DNA of 64,000 bases from Liolophura sinensis (taxonomy: Eukaryota; Mollusca; Polyplacophora; Chitonida; Chitonidae), in contig NC_088302.1 of assembly GCF_032854445.1 (NCBI RefSeq), positions 11,157,338-11,221,337 on the forward strand, in the 5' to 3' direction. Positions within the stretch are counted from its first letter, which is position 1. Each line of letters opens with the position of its first letter. Position numbers and translations under genes: made by a program. Below are positions 1-10,751 of this stretch, one piece after another. Under the pieces are notes generated by a model. It saw nothing but the letters and a program-made list of their open reading frames with translations. It did not search any database and was not told where the DNA came from.

Positions 1-271
1 AAGAACAATACAGGCCTGGAAGGATTGAATGATTATGGCTTATTTGGCCGGCCTAGAAAGATATTTTGTCTTGGTTCATACTGTTCACTTTCTTCTGAAC
101 AATTCAAACTGCCTGCCAGGCCAAAAGCAAATACCCACGCCCACCCTTTACACTGATCCTGGATATCATTTCACAGAATTCCTATGACTGTGTTGGAAAT
201 GATGCAGTTCATGATCAAAGAGGGCCACCTAACAATCATTTCCCTTTGTTCATACATGTATATGATGAGAC
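1..271. other. Left-edge non-coding DNA
   Basis: I see no exon or recognisable repeat here. The stretch ends at the 91-bp minisatellite. Confidence 0.4.
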
Positions 272-728
272 AAGCCACGTGGGAGGTCAAAAATGATAAA
301 TCTAAAAGTTCCTTTAAATGTTAAAGCCTTATTCTACATGTATGCCTTAATTTACTAAAGGGAAGCCATGTGGGAGGTCAAAAATGATAAATCTAAAAGT
401 TCCTTTAAATGTTAAAGCCTTATTCTACATGTATGCCTTAATTTACTAAAGGGAAGCCATGTGGGAGGTCAAAAATGATAAATCTAAAAGTTCCTTTAAA
501 TGTTAAAGCCTTATTCTACATGTATGCCTTAATTTACTAAAGGGAAGCCATGTGGGAGGTCAAAAATGATAAATCTAAAAGTTCCTTTAAATTTTAAAGC
601 CTTATTCTACATGTATGCCTTAATTTACTAAAGGGAAGCCATGTGGGAGGTCAAAAATGATAAATCTAAAAGTTCCTTTAAATGTTAAAGCCTTATTCTA
701 CATGTATGCCTTAATTTACTAAAGGGAG
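272..728. repeat. 91-bp minisatellite, 5 copies
   Basis: Five head-to-tail copies of a 91-bp unit. The landmark GCCAYGTGGGAGG recurs at 274, 365, 456, 547 and 638, exactly 91 bases apart. The copies are almost identical; one has ATTTTAAAGCC where the others have ATGTTAAAGCC, and the first has GCCACG for GCCATG. The array ends at 728, where the unit runs into GAGACCACC. No open frame spans it. The near-identity implies recent expansion or homogenisation. Confidence 0.95.
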
Positions 729-1399
729 ACCACCAAGAGTAAACTACATGAAGCATTACCTCCCTTGGAGAAAGTACCGCAAAAGACCTAGAAATGTTAT
801 GTTATAGCACAGTAATGCCTCTGACACAAGAATTCAGTACTAAATTTTGAATGTAGCACCACTGCCTAGAGAATAGCTGGACTATTTGACATATCAGGTT
901 CTCTTGCTTGCTCACTGGTTTACAGCGCTGTCTTCTCCACAGACAACAGTGTCCTGATTTAGAAGACTTCAGGGTTAGTCCAGATCTTGTTGATTCCTCT
1001 ACATGTATGTATGTGTGTATAACTTTATTTTCAGAGGGTAATTATGATACAAATGTATGCATAGCTATGTCAGTTCTCAGAAACTGTTCTTAGAGACCCT
1101 CTATATAATACATTATCTTACAATATTTACAGGAGAAAAGAGACACATTGACTTACATGTAACATAATATCACAGGAGTCATCAAATAATTAGATACAAA
1201 TGAAGGCAAAACAAATAAATTGACAGTAGTTTGGTGATAGAACCACAGTTTAGCCCAAGTTTATAATAGAATAATACAGACAAAGATGACAATATTTACA
1301 CGAAAAGAGAAGACATCAATTTAGCATATGTTTGAAAGATGTATTATTAAATATAAACAAACCATACCAGATAAATTTACCGCATCAAAATTAGATTTA

Positions 1400-1845
1400 C
1401 AAAAATTTTAGTTTTGTGGAAGTAGTTGAGAGTTAAGCAACATTTTTTTGTGATTTGAACGGAAAGAGGGAGAGATGGTGAATTTCTTAGATCAGCTCCA
1501 AGAGCATTCCATACTTTGGGGCCCACATAGCTAAGGTTTTGGCTGAGATAGTTCGTTTTTTTTTAATAAGCATTTGTTGTTGAGCGTAGTTGTCTGGATG
1601 TTACATCAGTTAAGGGTTTGAAGAGAGACATAAGGTACTGTGGAGAGAGGGAGAGTGCATTATTCTATACATGAAAGTGGCTTTTTGTTGAGTGATATGG
1701 TGAGGAATAGACAGCCAATTTAGTTTATCAAGGAAAAAGGCAGTTGGGGTGAGGCAATGGCAGTAGGTTATCATATGTGCTGCTCGTTTCTGTAGCTTTG
1801 TTATTCTTGCAATTTGGGTATTGCTGGCAATGGATGCCAAGTTAT
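1400..1845 (-). mobile_element. Non-LTR retrotransposon RT fragment (decayed)
   Basis: Read on the minus strand, this encodes the end of a LINE-type reverse transcriptase. It has an ITKLQKRAAHMIT segment followed by LDKLNWLSIPHH and KATFMYRIMHS, the typical thumb-region pattern (LQKRAAR-I, L-WL, hydrophobic MYKI). After a stop near 1610 another frame continues with VGPKVWNALGADLRNSPSL, the usual GP-WN-LP--LR-S-S motif near the end of these polymerases. The split between frames and the lack of the catalytic core mark it as a dead 5'-truncated copy. It lies in what appears to be an intron of a minus-strand gene. The exact LINE clade cannot be told. Confidence 0.8.
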
Positions 1846-1863
1846 CTGTATACTTGTACCTAC

Positions 1864-1993
1864 CTGCAATAACATTGGTTTGAGCAGCTTCCTGTAGCTG
1901 TGAGGCAATGTTAGGATCCTCTGCTTGGAGAACCTCAGGATGTTCATCTGCCTCCTCCATCATTGTGATGAAAACTCTCCCAGCAGAGGCACT
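1864..1993 (-). CDS. Exon of an unrecognised minus-strand gene
   Basis: A 130-nt open segment on the minus strand bounded by good splice signals: acceptor ATTTCAG at 2000-1994 after a T-rich stretch, and donor GTAGGTAC starting at 1863. It encodes 43 codons plus one base, beginning SASAGRVFITMMEEADEHPE and ending AAQTNVIA. The peptide is acidic and probably helical, and unlike the retrotransposon frame beside it. I do not recognise the family. No other exon of this gene could be assigned with confidence; a probable first exon lies at 3908 and above. Seen: frame and splice sites. Inferred: that it is a host exon rather than part of a mobile element. Confidence 0.55.
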
Positions 1994-2544
1994 CTGAAAT
2001 GATAAAAGCTTTTATGTTATTTATTGTGCTGTTATTCTCTTAATTATTATTTTGTGAAATATAAAATTTCAAGAATTTCAGAGGAGTGTTTAAATGATCG
2101 TTGTTTAACACCATACTCAAGAAATTTTCACATACTACATCTGACCTAAAAATTTGACTAAAGACTGCATATTTAGAAGCTTTTAGTCATGGAACTTACA
2201 CTTTTCCATCAAGGTACCTTCCTTTCGATCAAACCTAAAAACATCTTTCTAACACCAAATAAACTCTTGGAATATGGCAAAAATGAGTAATTATGCCATG
2301 TAAAAAATTTTAGGCCACATAGAGTATATGATAAAAAAAGTTTTATGAGTAAAGGGAACCTGGATTCATTGGGGTAAATCTACAGGGATTCTAAAGTTAC
2401 ATCTTCAAATGATACTCAGTCTCTTCTGATAATAGTGTAATGGAAGCAGCTTTCCAGACCTTACACTAGCTGTAGCTGTTGGGAATTTCCCTTAGCTTAT
2501 TTCGGACATAGAGATCAGAGTTGAAATCCTGATATGACCAAGAG

Positions 2545-2595
2545 TGATTGAGTGAGTGCTTGGGGTTTAACGTCGTACTCAACAATTTTTCAGTC
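2545..2595 (-). mobile_element. SINE family B, 51-bp stub with TSD
   Basis: Only the 3' end of SINE family B remains, in minus orientation (GTGCTTGGGGTTTAACGTCG and the following ACTCAACAATTTTTCAGTC). It is flanked by perfect 14-bp direct repeats GATATGACCAAGAG at 2531-2544 and 2596-2609. Target-primed insertion with extreme 5' truncation explains this well. Confidence 0.85.
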
Positions 2596-3907
2596 GATAT
2601 GACCAAGAGAGTAAATTCTTAAACTATTGTCATAACCATACAGGTTCCAAGGAGTATGGGGCTAAAGCCTGTGTGTGTGTATCTTTGAGGAGTGTAACAG
2701 GAGCAGCTTTCCAGTGCATATACCGGCATCAACTAGTGGAAATTTCCCTTGAACTCCAGTTGGTTCCGGATGTGGAACTCAGATGGAGTTCAGATCCCGT
2801 TGTCATCCACATGGAACACAACAAAATCATTACACTAAAAGGGCTACAGGGTCATTTACAAAGATGCTAACAACCTTACAGAATACACTTCTCACAGAGC
2901 ATCTGTCGCTCTCAAAACTCACTTTACATCACTGCCACCTGTGATATAATATCATATCAAACTGTATCCCACCTGGCAATGACAAATGTGTGCAGAAATT
3001 TGATGATGAGGTAGAAAGTGATGTTGAGTAAAAACACAAACTCCTAACCTTCACTTCTGTTGATACTTGACACATATATACAGTATGCATTGTATTAAAC
3101 GCATTTCTACGAACGCAGATTATAGTCCGATTAGCACGCTTATATTAGTCATGAGGCTAATTCTAACTAAGCACAGATGTCAAACTAGTCTATTTGTGGC
3201 ACTGATATTTTTGTAAATTATCATATTAATTTGGCAAGCAGAAAGAATATGTTTGTACACACCTAACTTGAATAACAGATATGGTGAATGAATGGCCTCA
3301 GAATCATGTACCCAGTTACGCGCAATGCAAGTCCACCGTCTCGGCCATTCTTTAACCCATCTCCCACTAAAATAGGAGGTATGTATAGCATATTGGTAAA
3401 TTTATGTACATTGACCATGCATGCTTTCCACCGTAATAATCAAAAGCGAAATTGCTCACACAGCTGAACATTTTCAGCACTAGGATCAGTGCTCAGCCCT
3501 GCAAAATAGTGCTATGTCAATAAGGATATTATTGTTACTGCACTAAACAAAATAATCGGTCGGTCCGTACAAATACAAAAGAGCGTGGCATAGTCAACCA
3601 GGGCTATTATTATTGGAGGTCTAATGATGAAAGATTAATATGAGGATTAAATGTGTAATTTCTAGTTTTCCTTCTTGAGTATCTTGAGTTGAGTATCTCA
3701 AAATGCAACAGGCTTCTTTAAATTTTTTTATCAAAAAGAGAAGAAGGGATGAAACTTCAAAGGAGAAGACGAGCCACGTTCAGTCACTGTCACTATCAGT
3801 GTCACGGCTGCAGTGATGATTTGGGAACCGGTGTCTGATGGAGTGTTTCTCGATCAGGATTTCCAACTAAGACTGCAGCCATATCTGCATTTACAGACTT
3901 AACTTAC

Positions 3908-4060
3908 GTGCAGAGTAATTTGCAGCTTCTTAAACTGTATCCGGAATCACTTGCTACGTGCCCCGAAACACGGTTAAAGCTATTTTTAGTTCCGTTTTGT
4001 TGAATTGAATGTCTGTGTTCTGAAAGTTCACGCCAAAATGGCCAAATATGACGTCACATA
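3908..4060 (-). other. Probable first (non-coding) exon, minus strand
   Basis: On the minus strand, DNA running down from the CRE at 4049-4056 ends at a strong donor GTAAGTTAAG (3907 downwards; last exon base 3908). I see no plausible start codon with a long frame, so this would be 5' UTR. It could belong to the gene whose exon lies at 1864-1993. The upper boundary (transcription start) is a guess. Confidence 0.35.
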
Positions 4061-4108
4061 GCCACGTCCACACGCTTCGCTGCTAGGTGTTTCCTCGTCT
4101 AAAAATAG
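3980..4108. promoter_or_regulatory. CRE plus paired MEF2-like sites
   Basis: A perfect palindromic cAMP-response element TGACGTCA lies at 4049-4056. It is flanked by two perfect MEF2-type sites (YTAWWWWTAR): CTATTTTTAG at 3980-3989 and CTAAAAATAG at 4099-4108, about 60 and 43 bases away. The surroundings have more CpG than neighbouring DNA. The arrangement resembles a stimulus-responsive promoter; it sits just before a minus-strand splice donor at 3907. It may be bidirectional. Function is inferred from motifs only. Confidence 0.45.
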
Positions 4109-5186
4109 CTGGAGACGTGCGCGCGATGAATAGGGCGAGGCTAAGTACTGTGGGAATCTCCTTGTCTCCATTCAGAGTATGGAGGGAGTAATATGTACAT
4201 TACTATGTAAAAAGAATAAAAGGAATCTGTAGACAGCACCGGGAAGTCGGATGGAATTGTGTACACCAATCAGTCGGAACATGTAAAATTTCATGTAAAA
4301 TTGTGTAAAAACGTCAATTTCAACTTTAGATCATCCTCGTCTTGAGTATATTAGCATCATATCAACAATTCAATTCGTTCTTCTTATTTCTCTCTGTCTC
4401 CAAGACCATTAATAATAATACTTATTTTTATTTCCCCACAAAGTACGAATGTTAAGTGATAAAGTACATGTCACCTAAAATTCCCGCACATAGTAAATTA
4501 ATGAACGTTGAATGTTTACATTGCATACATTTATGCTTATAATAGGCTGCCGTTATTATAGTGGGTGACGTAGAATGGGAAAATCATGTATACTGCTTTA
4601 ATTGTTAATTGTTATATTTCAAATTATGTTGCCTTAATTGAGCAGAATTTAAACAGATTAAAAATACTCCAGTAAGATGTTTTCTTTCATTGGACGTTGT
4701 ACGTGTGGTTTGCGTCAGTGTGACTTCAAATCTATTCGGCAAAAAACAAACACACGTCTTGTTTAGTAGTTACTTTGTTTGCCATATGTGGTCAAATTCT
4801 CTGAAAGCTGTTTGCCCAAAGACTTTTAGGGTAATAGTGCACATGATATGGCAAGTTCCATGTGCTGACGCCATGCTTTCATCTTTTAGGTCACGGATCG
4901 ATATAAACACACCGATGACGCTAGTGCAACGGAAGGTCGCGTGGAGAGGCTCTAAACGAGTGGGACCGTATAAAGTTGTCACCGCATGGTTTTCCAGACT
5001 CGTTAAATGAAAAAGCATGTCCGCATTGCAACACGTGTTGCGCAATATGACGTATTTCGTTTATGAGAAAGTAAAATATGAAAGACCACAAGTACCGGGC
5101 TAGAAACAGGAGTAACGTAGTTAAGTACATGCACAAAAACTTTTTTCTTTCTGAAATATAAAAATTTCAATTAAACATATTCTATT

Positions 5187-5322
5187 GATTTATTTATTTT
5201 TCACTGGTGCTTTAGGCTGTACCGGTACCCGAGAACATTTCACTTATGGCGGCGGCCAGCATTACTGTGGGAGAAAACTGGACATAGCCCAGCGGAAACC
5301 ACGAGCACCCGCGGGTTGTAAA
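5187..5322 (-). mobile_element. SINE family A, diverged 3' part
   Basis: Minus-oriented copy of the A-family tail and body: ATTTATTTATT tail complement, then GGCGGCGGCCAGCATTA-like and GGGAGAAAACTGG segments. It is diverged and lacks the tRNA-like head. Confidence 0.7.
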
Positions 5323-6924
5323 CATATTTTGATATTGTAAAGAGTCTAAGTATGAATGTAAATTCATAGTTTTATTACACACCTGCCCTATATCCAACAA
5401 GGTACAAGTAATACACTATGATTTAAAATGCGATTGCTTATCATTATAATATTAAAATTCCATTATCACAGAAAATGCATATGTCAGTTATACTGAGGTC
5501 ACGCCTGACCTGACAATCACAATCGATACTACTAGTAAATAGGCTACGATGTCGCCATAATTCCTAGAATATAGATATTGAAATCAATAATTCGCAATCT
5601 CGTCAGGGGCACATTCAACCTTTTTCTTAGAATATATTCAGGAGAGGACATTATAACCATAGAAATATAATAAAAGACTTACAGGATTGAGATTTAAACC
5701 AGAGCAGCGAGGACAGTGTGGTAGCTGGCAGATGGTCACACCTTATCGGTGAAATCCGGCCTCTTGTCAGTTTTATTCCAACTCTACCTGTGTAAGTGCT
5801 TAAATTGTAACAAATTACACGCCACCTAGTACCATGGCTTAAGCAAAATTAGGTTTAAAGCAAACAATGATGTTAACTTAAGTTTATTTCCACTGGTCTA
5901 GAATTACTTAAAATGCTGTATTGTCATCACATTAACATATTTACAATAACATACACAATTTATAACGGCACTTCTAAAGCGCAAATCTCCGCCGCGGCTG
6001 TACAAGTAATTCCCACACCACAAGTCACAAAGGGACAAAACCCTTCATTTCTGTCCTATCTCTTTCAACGGAGAAGAGTCATTTCTGGATTTGAATACCC
6101 AACAGGATTACCACCAAAATATTATGGATTAGTTCTGTGCTCAGGTCAACATGTGCACAAAATTTTGTTGAAATGCATGCGTAAGATTCAGTGTGTAGTT
6201 GTATGTAAATTTGTATATATAGACAGACAGACAGACAAATAAACACCGACAAAAAAATGGACCTTTTGGCGAAGTTGTAATGAGAAAGTTTTCAGTATGG
6301 CTAAAAACATGATGATGCGTGCAGCTGCTGACCGAGTCGCCGGGAAAATAGAATCATTTCTGCTTGGCGACACGGATGTGGTTCTGGTGTGGTGGCCATG
6401 TAGGTCGGAAGTGTGAGTGGAGAATAAAGACTCTTTTCCTCAAGATTATACACTTCTGGTGGCAGTTGTTGTGCATAGTGTGGATGCGCGGGCACGTGAG
6501 CAGTGGTGGCTAATAGATCTCTCTCCACACATATAGGTCTTCCACTAAAAAAAATTCTGTTATTTTAATACAATATTCTGTCATATTCAACATAACACCC
6601 TTTGAGTCTAATAGAATCTTTATGCTGAATCAACAGAACATCAACAGAATGATCTGCTGCAGTAACAGAATACATTCTAGTATCGATCAGAAAACAGACC
6701 TGCTTTGCACGAAGAACGTTACCCTATCCAGACCACAGCTAGTATACCTTATATACACGTGACTATCCCACATGTATAGAAACCATATATAAACCATATA
6801 TAGACGCCATGTTGGATATCTATAATACAAGAATGTTATGGTCTCTCCTAGAGACGCTCCAACATGACTTTTTGTTATCTCCGACTAGGAGGTTATCTCA
6901 TCTGGGTGTTTATTTGTTTGTTTA

Positions 6925-7260
6925 TATCTTTCTATAAGTCGGGCGACTTGGGATCAAACACGGATCAGGTCGTACCAAAGACTTTAAAAATGGCACTTGT
7001 CCATGTCTCGCTCGGCACTCGGCACTCAGGGATAAGAGCAAGGAAAGTGTCAGAATAATATGATTGGGTGGAGTGTCATGTCTGGTGTGTACTGCATAAT
7101 ACTTTAGTGCCGACAGCACTTTGGCAGCATGGACTCGTCCTGTCACAAGAAGACACAGTATATATGTACACACTTCTAATGACTCCTCGTGGTCATATGA
7201 CTGAAAAATTGTTAAGTATGACGTTTGACCGAAGCAGTCATTCATTCTATCTTTCTATCT
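6925..7260 (+). mobile_element. SINE family C copy
   Basis: Shares with the copy at 16480-16801 the order GGGATCAAACNC, a CTCGGCACTCGG-like segment, AGAGCAAGGAAA, GGGTGGAGTGTCATGTCTGG, AGCACTTTGGCAG and a 3' end GAAAATTGTTAAGTAYGA. The tRNA-like 5' head is less clear here. Confidence 0.75.
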
Positions 7261-9376
7261 GTCTGTCGACAACTTTGCGTGAAAAGCTATATGTGGATGA
7301 ATTTGGGTGAAATTTTGCCTCCAGCAGCATTAAATGATTAAATGTGGTGAAGGGTTGCAGTCTCGAAGAACCTAGTAGTTAACAGCCACTTTAAGTAATG
7401 TTCCACGTTGTGAATGCGTACGTATATATACTGAGACATGGGCATATATCGATAGCCATTAAATTGATACGTGGATGTACATGGCGTGAAAGAGGTACCT
7501 ATAATTACTGTTATTTCAATCTTTTGTCCAAAATATTTCGCAGATAAATCATTATGTACATTTAAACTGGTTTGTCTGGAAGTGAATTTCTGTACATCAG
7601 TGAATCTCCATCCTGCCTGAACTGGAATGTACTGTAGGTCTATATACATGTACATTTCGTTATGATACAGGCTTCGCTAGGACATACATGTATGCATAGA
7701 TATGATGTATAGTTCGTTGTCCATATCTGCAATGAATGAATAAATGAATGAGTGGGGTTTGCAGCCGCACTTGTAGTACTGTATCTACATCGTAGCAAGA
7801 ACAAGGAATCAGTGATACCTGCAATAATGACATGCAGGCCACTTGAACTGCCCTTTTCAAGAATCGATATCCCTCGGTTGGGAGCCTCTTGAACGATGTA
7901 GGCGACGGAGAAAAACGCATGCGTGACATTATCTTCCGCTATCCTAAGACGTTGAAAGTCTGGCGAATGAGGGATACCGTCAGTTTGGGTGAAATTTCCC
8001 CTTCTTTATCTCTCCAATTGTTCAAGGAGGGACGTTACCTCTGGACTGGTGTCACCGTTACCAATGTCTGCACAGGTATGTATCTGACGGCATGTTCATC
8101 TTTGATTTGGGGCCCGGTATGATAAGGAATGCTGACAGTGCGCCACGGTATTTCCTCCCTTCAATCAACTCTGTCGTTCTCTCAGCGAGCTCGGTGAACT
8201 AACAGACTGTTATGACAGACACGCGTCCGGCGCGCTCTTACTCTTAGACATACAGCAGCTGTGTTGACATATTACTCTGCTGCCCGGGAAAAAAATGAAA
8301 TTATCATTTACACTCAAACCTTTTATTTCTTATATTTGATAATCAGGTAATTTTTTGACCGGAATTGCGAAATTGAAAGTTTCCATAGGGCGATTTTGTC
8401 GTCACATTAGTCATTACATACATGGATTGAAGAGAGTTATAATACACTGCTACTTTATGTATCAATGAATTGTGACTTTTTTCCACAAATACCACAGGAT
8501 CCCAACGGCCTGAAGTCCTGTCTGACACACATATCCATGTTCAGTCTGCACTAAAAGTCACTTTTATAGCAAATTGATAGTTAATGTTCAGATTTGGCAA
8601 AGAAGGTTTTAATTTCGCTGCTGTTATATCCATTAATCAAACTTCAGACTCCTATAAGCGAAACCTAAGGCAAACTGCCTGCTTGCCTTGAAAGGAGCCA
8701 AAGATATTACCGCCACCTGACCTCATGGGGAGCAGATGGTTAACCAGTCAGACTGTGTTAATGTCAAAAAACTGAACGATTGGAAGCCGAAATATGTGAA
8801 ATTATTGGCAACGACCGATTTGGGCAAAGACCAAAAAAGTTTACTATGTGTCATGTTTGATTTCATACTCCCTTCTGCTTCATAAATTGCCTTCTTAAAT
8901 CTCCTCAGTGCAGACGGTCGTAAAGATTTCTGTAAAAGGGAAATAACTCGTAATACGAACAGGTTGCTTCGCGGAACATTGGATATGTTGAAATTGAGTA
9001 TTTTTTAATGCAAAATTTTGAATATTTCTTTCAAAAAACAACCTCAAATTGAATAGGTATATCCAATAATTGAAGTTTTTGTTCAGTTGATGGACTTCTG
9101 TGAACCCTTGAAAAAGTTGTTATGAAGTAGATTATATGTTGTAGACATGTCTTTTTGTTTCCTTGTCCTTTAAAAAAAACATCTTTATTTAACAAAGTAT
9201 GCTTGTTCAATTTATCAAGAAATTGCATGTTCTTCCCCAAGGCTTTCTAAAGGGCTTTAAATATGTCTGAAATTGGTGATTAATCAACATATGCTTGTAT
9301 AGATATATACAAACGATTCAGTATTTTATGAACTGCTTGGTTTGACTGGGTCATTTTGTTTTAGTACAGTGTTGAA

Positions 9377-9784
9377 TAGTCCGAGATTTTAGGTTTGGCT
9401 AAAATTTGGTTTGGTCAAGGATAGACCCAAACCAACATCAGAACGCCCTCCATTTGAAAACCTGATGCAGTTGCGTGCCCATGTCAAATATGTTGAGACT
9501 GTCTGTACAGCCTTTCGAATTGAGCATCATCAAGGAATCTTGGGCCCATGCAGTGTAGGAAATTACCGATTGACATTGTGTTGTGCCTCGTGAAAAATAG
9601 GAAGGCGAAAAGATGAGCATAAGTGTGTGCTGACTTAATGCCGCTGAGACATATTTAATGAGTAATGTTTGTCTCATACACCGTGACATTGAGGTTTTCA
9701 AATGGAGCCGCTCTGATATTGGTTTGGGGCCAATGTGGCTGAACAAAACTTGGTCAAACCTAAAATCTGATCAATCTCAAACAA
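9377..9784. mobile_element. MITE with long inverted ends and 9-bp TSD
   Basis: The two ends are inverted relatives of about 80-90 bases. The left end (from 9383) reads GATTTTAGGTTTGG, then CCCAAACCAACATCAGAACG and CCATTTGAAAACCT. The right end, complemented, carries the same blocks in the same order. The 9-mer AGTGTTGAA flanks the element at 9368-9376 and 9785-9793. The interior has no transposase frame. An 8-9 bp duplication fits a hAT-like or Mutator-like mobiliser; the superfamily is not certain. A related end fragment lies near 34770-34870. Confidence 0.8.
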
Positions 9785-10096
9785 AGTGTTGAACACCAAA
9801 GAAACAAATAAATAAATAAATTTGACAGTGTTTTACCACTTGCATGAATTGGTCAGAACAGAAATTCTGAACACACTATTTTGTCATCACTTCCTAGTTA
9901 AAACACAACAAGTCCTGTTACATGTATACCAAAAATATAACAGGAAGACTTCTGGTTCATTCGTTTGACTTTGCAATGCATCAGTCACACAGGCAAGGTG
10001 GATCTGCTTGCACAGGGGGATGGAGTTAATACACTATCAGCTGAATTACATGTAGAGATGGATACGTTGTTTTGGTAGCATCATAAATGGCAGTGA

Positions 10097-10240
10097 TGGG
10101 GGGGCCTCCGAGGCCAAGGGGGTTAGCACACTAGCACAGCACAATGATCCAGAAGCCTTCCAATGCGATCGCTGTGAGTTCAAGCCCAGCTCATGTTGAC
10201 TTCCTCTCTGGCCGTACGTGGGAAGGTAGAGGTATCTACC
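10097..10240 (+). mobile_element. SINE family A, 5' part
   Basis: Begins GGGGGGCCTCCGAGGCCAAG and runs through the A-box-like head, GTGAGTTCAAGCCCAGCTC (B box) and CGTACGTGGGAAGG, then leaves the family consensus. The 3' half is missing. Confidence 0.8.
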
Positions 10241-10567
10241 TAAATGATACTGCGAGTACCACATAGTTAGACACAGGGGTCAATAAATATATATTTATAT
10301 TATGTTAAGCTTTGATAGTCAAGGGCAATAACTCTTCCACCAAAAACTTTCATAGATGTCGAAGAGTGAATGTTTACAGTAATGAAGGCATACGTATTGT
10401 GATAGTTGAACTACATTGACAGTATCACTACAACTTAAACTTTGTTGTTAAGTCTTCCACTCCAGTAGTTTAATTCGAAAAGACTTCACAGTTCAGGAAA
10501 TTGAACGTGAACAATAATGTGGTATGTAGATCTGTCAGTGTATGTGATTTAATGGCTTTTGTTACAG

Positions 10568-10751
10568 AATCCCTGTGTTCAGGTGAAAATTGAACTAGGG
10601 CACCGTGCTACCCTGCGGAAGAAGAAGACACAAGAGGGGTTTACACATGACTGGGTGGTGTTCGTTCGTGGACCAGAAGGCAGTAACATCCAGCACTTTG
10701 TGGACCGGGTAGTGTTTCACCTGCATGACAGCTTCCCTAAACCGAAGCGAA
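10568..10751 (+). CDS. MLLT3: ENL/AF9-like gene: YEATS exon 1 of 2
   Basis: Acceptor TTGTTACAG, donor GTAAGCAC. It starts in phase 0 with [13 protein letters not shown] and ends one base into a codon. It carries the first YEATS strands: [14 protein letters not shown], with the Phe equivalent to AF9 F28, and [13 protein letters not shown], with the His-x-Ser-Phe that lines the acyl-lysine pocket (AF9 H56, S58, F59). All of these pocket residues are kept. Confidence 0.95.

Larger units (their letters stand above)
4200..10567. other. Non-coding stretch before the YEATS exons
   Basis: Apart from the SINE and MITE copies listed separately, I found no convincing exon. The missing first coding exon of the ENL/AF9-like gene may lie here. 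It should supply only about three codons, because the local protein aligns with AF9 at an offset of three, so it cannot be found by eye. A GACA-tailed piece near 5980-6285 (GACAGACAGACAGACAAATA followed by a TTGGCGAAG-type end) looks like another interspersed repeat. Confidence 0.4.

Noticed and set aside
2432-2800. Two similar blocks with GCAGCTTTCCAG and AATTTCCCTT
   Set aside because: Similarity is loose and may be an old repeat; not enough to call a feature or a gene, although the second block has a 65-residue frame.
10046-10264. Minus-strand open frame of 72 residues
   Set aside because: Falls over a SINE family A copy.
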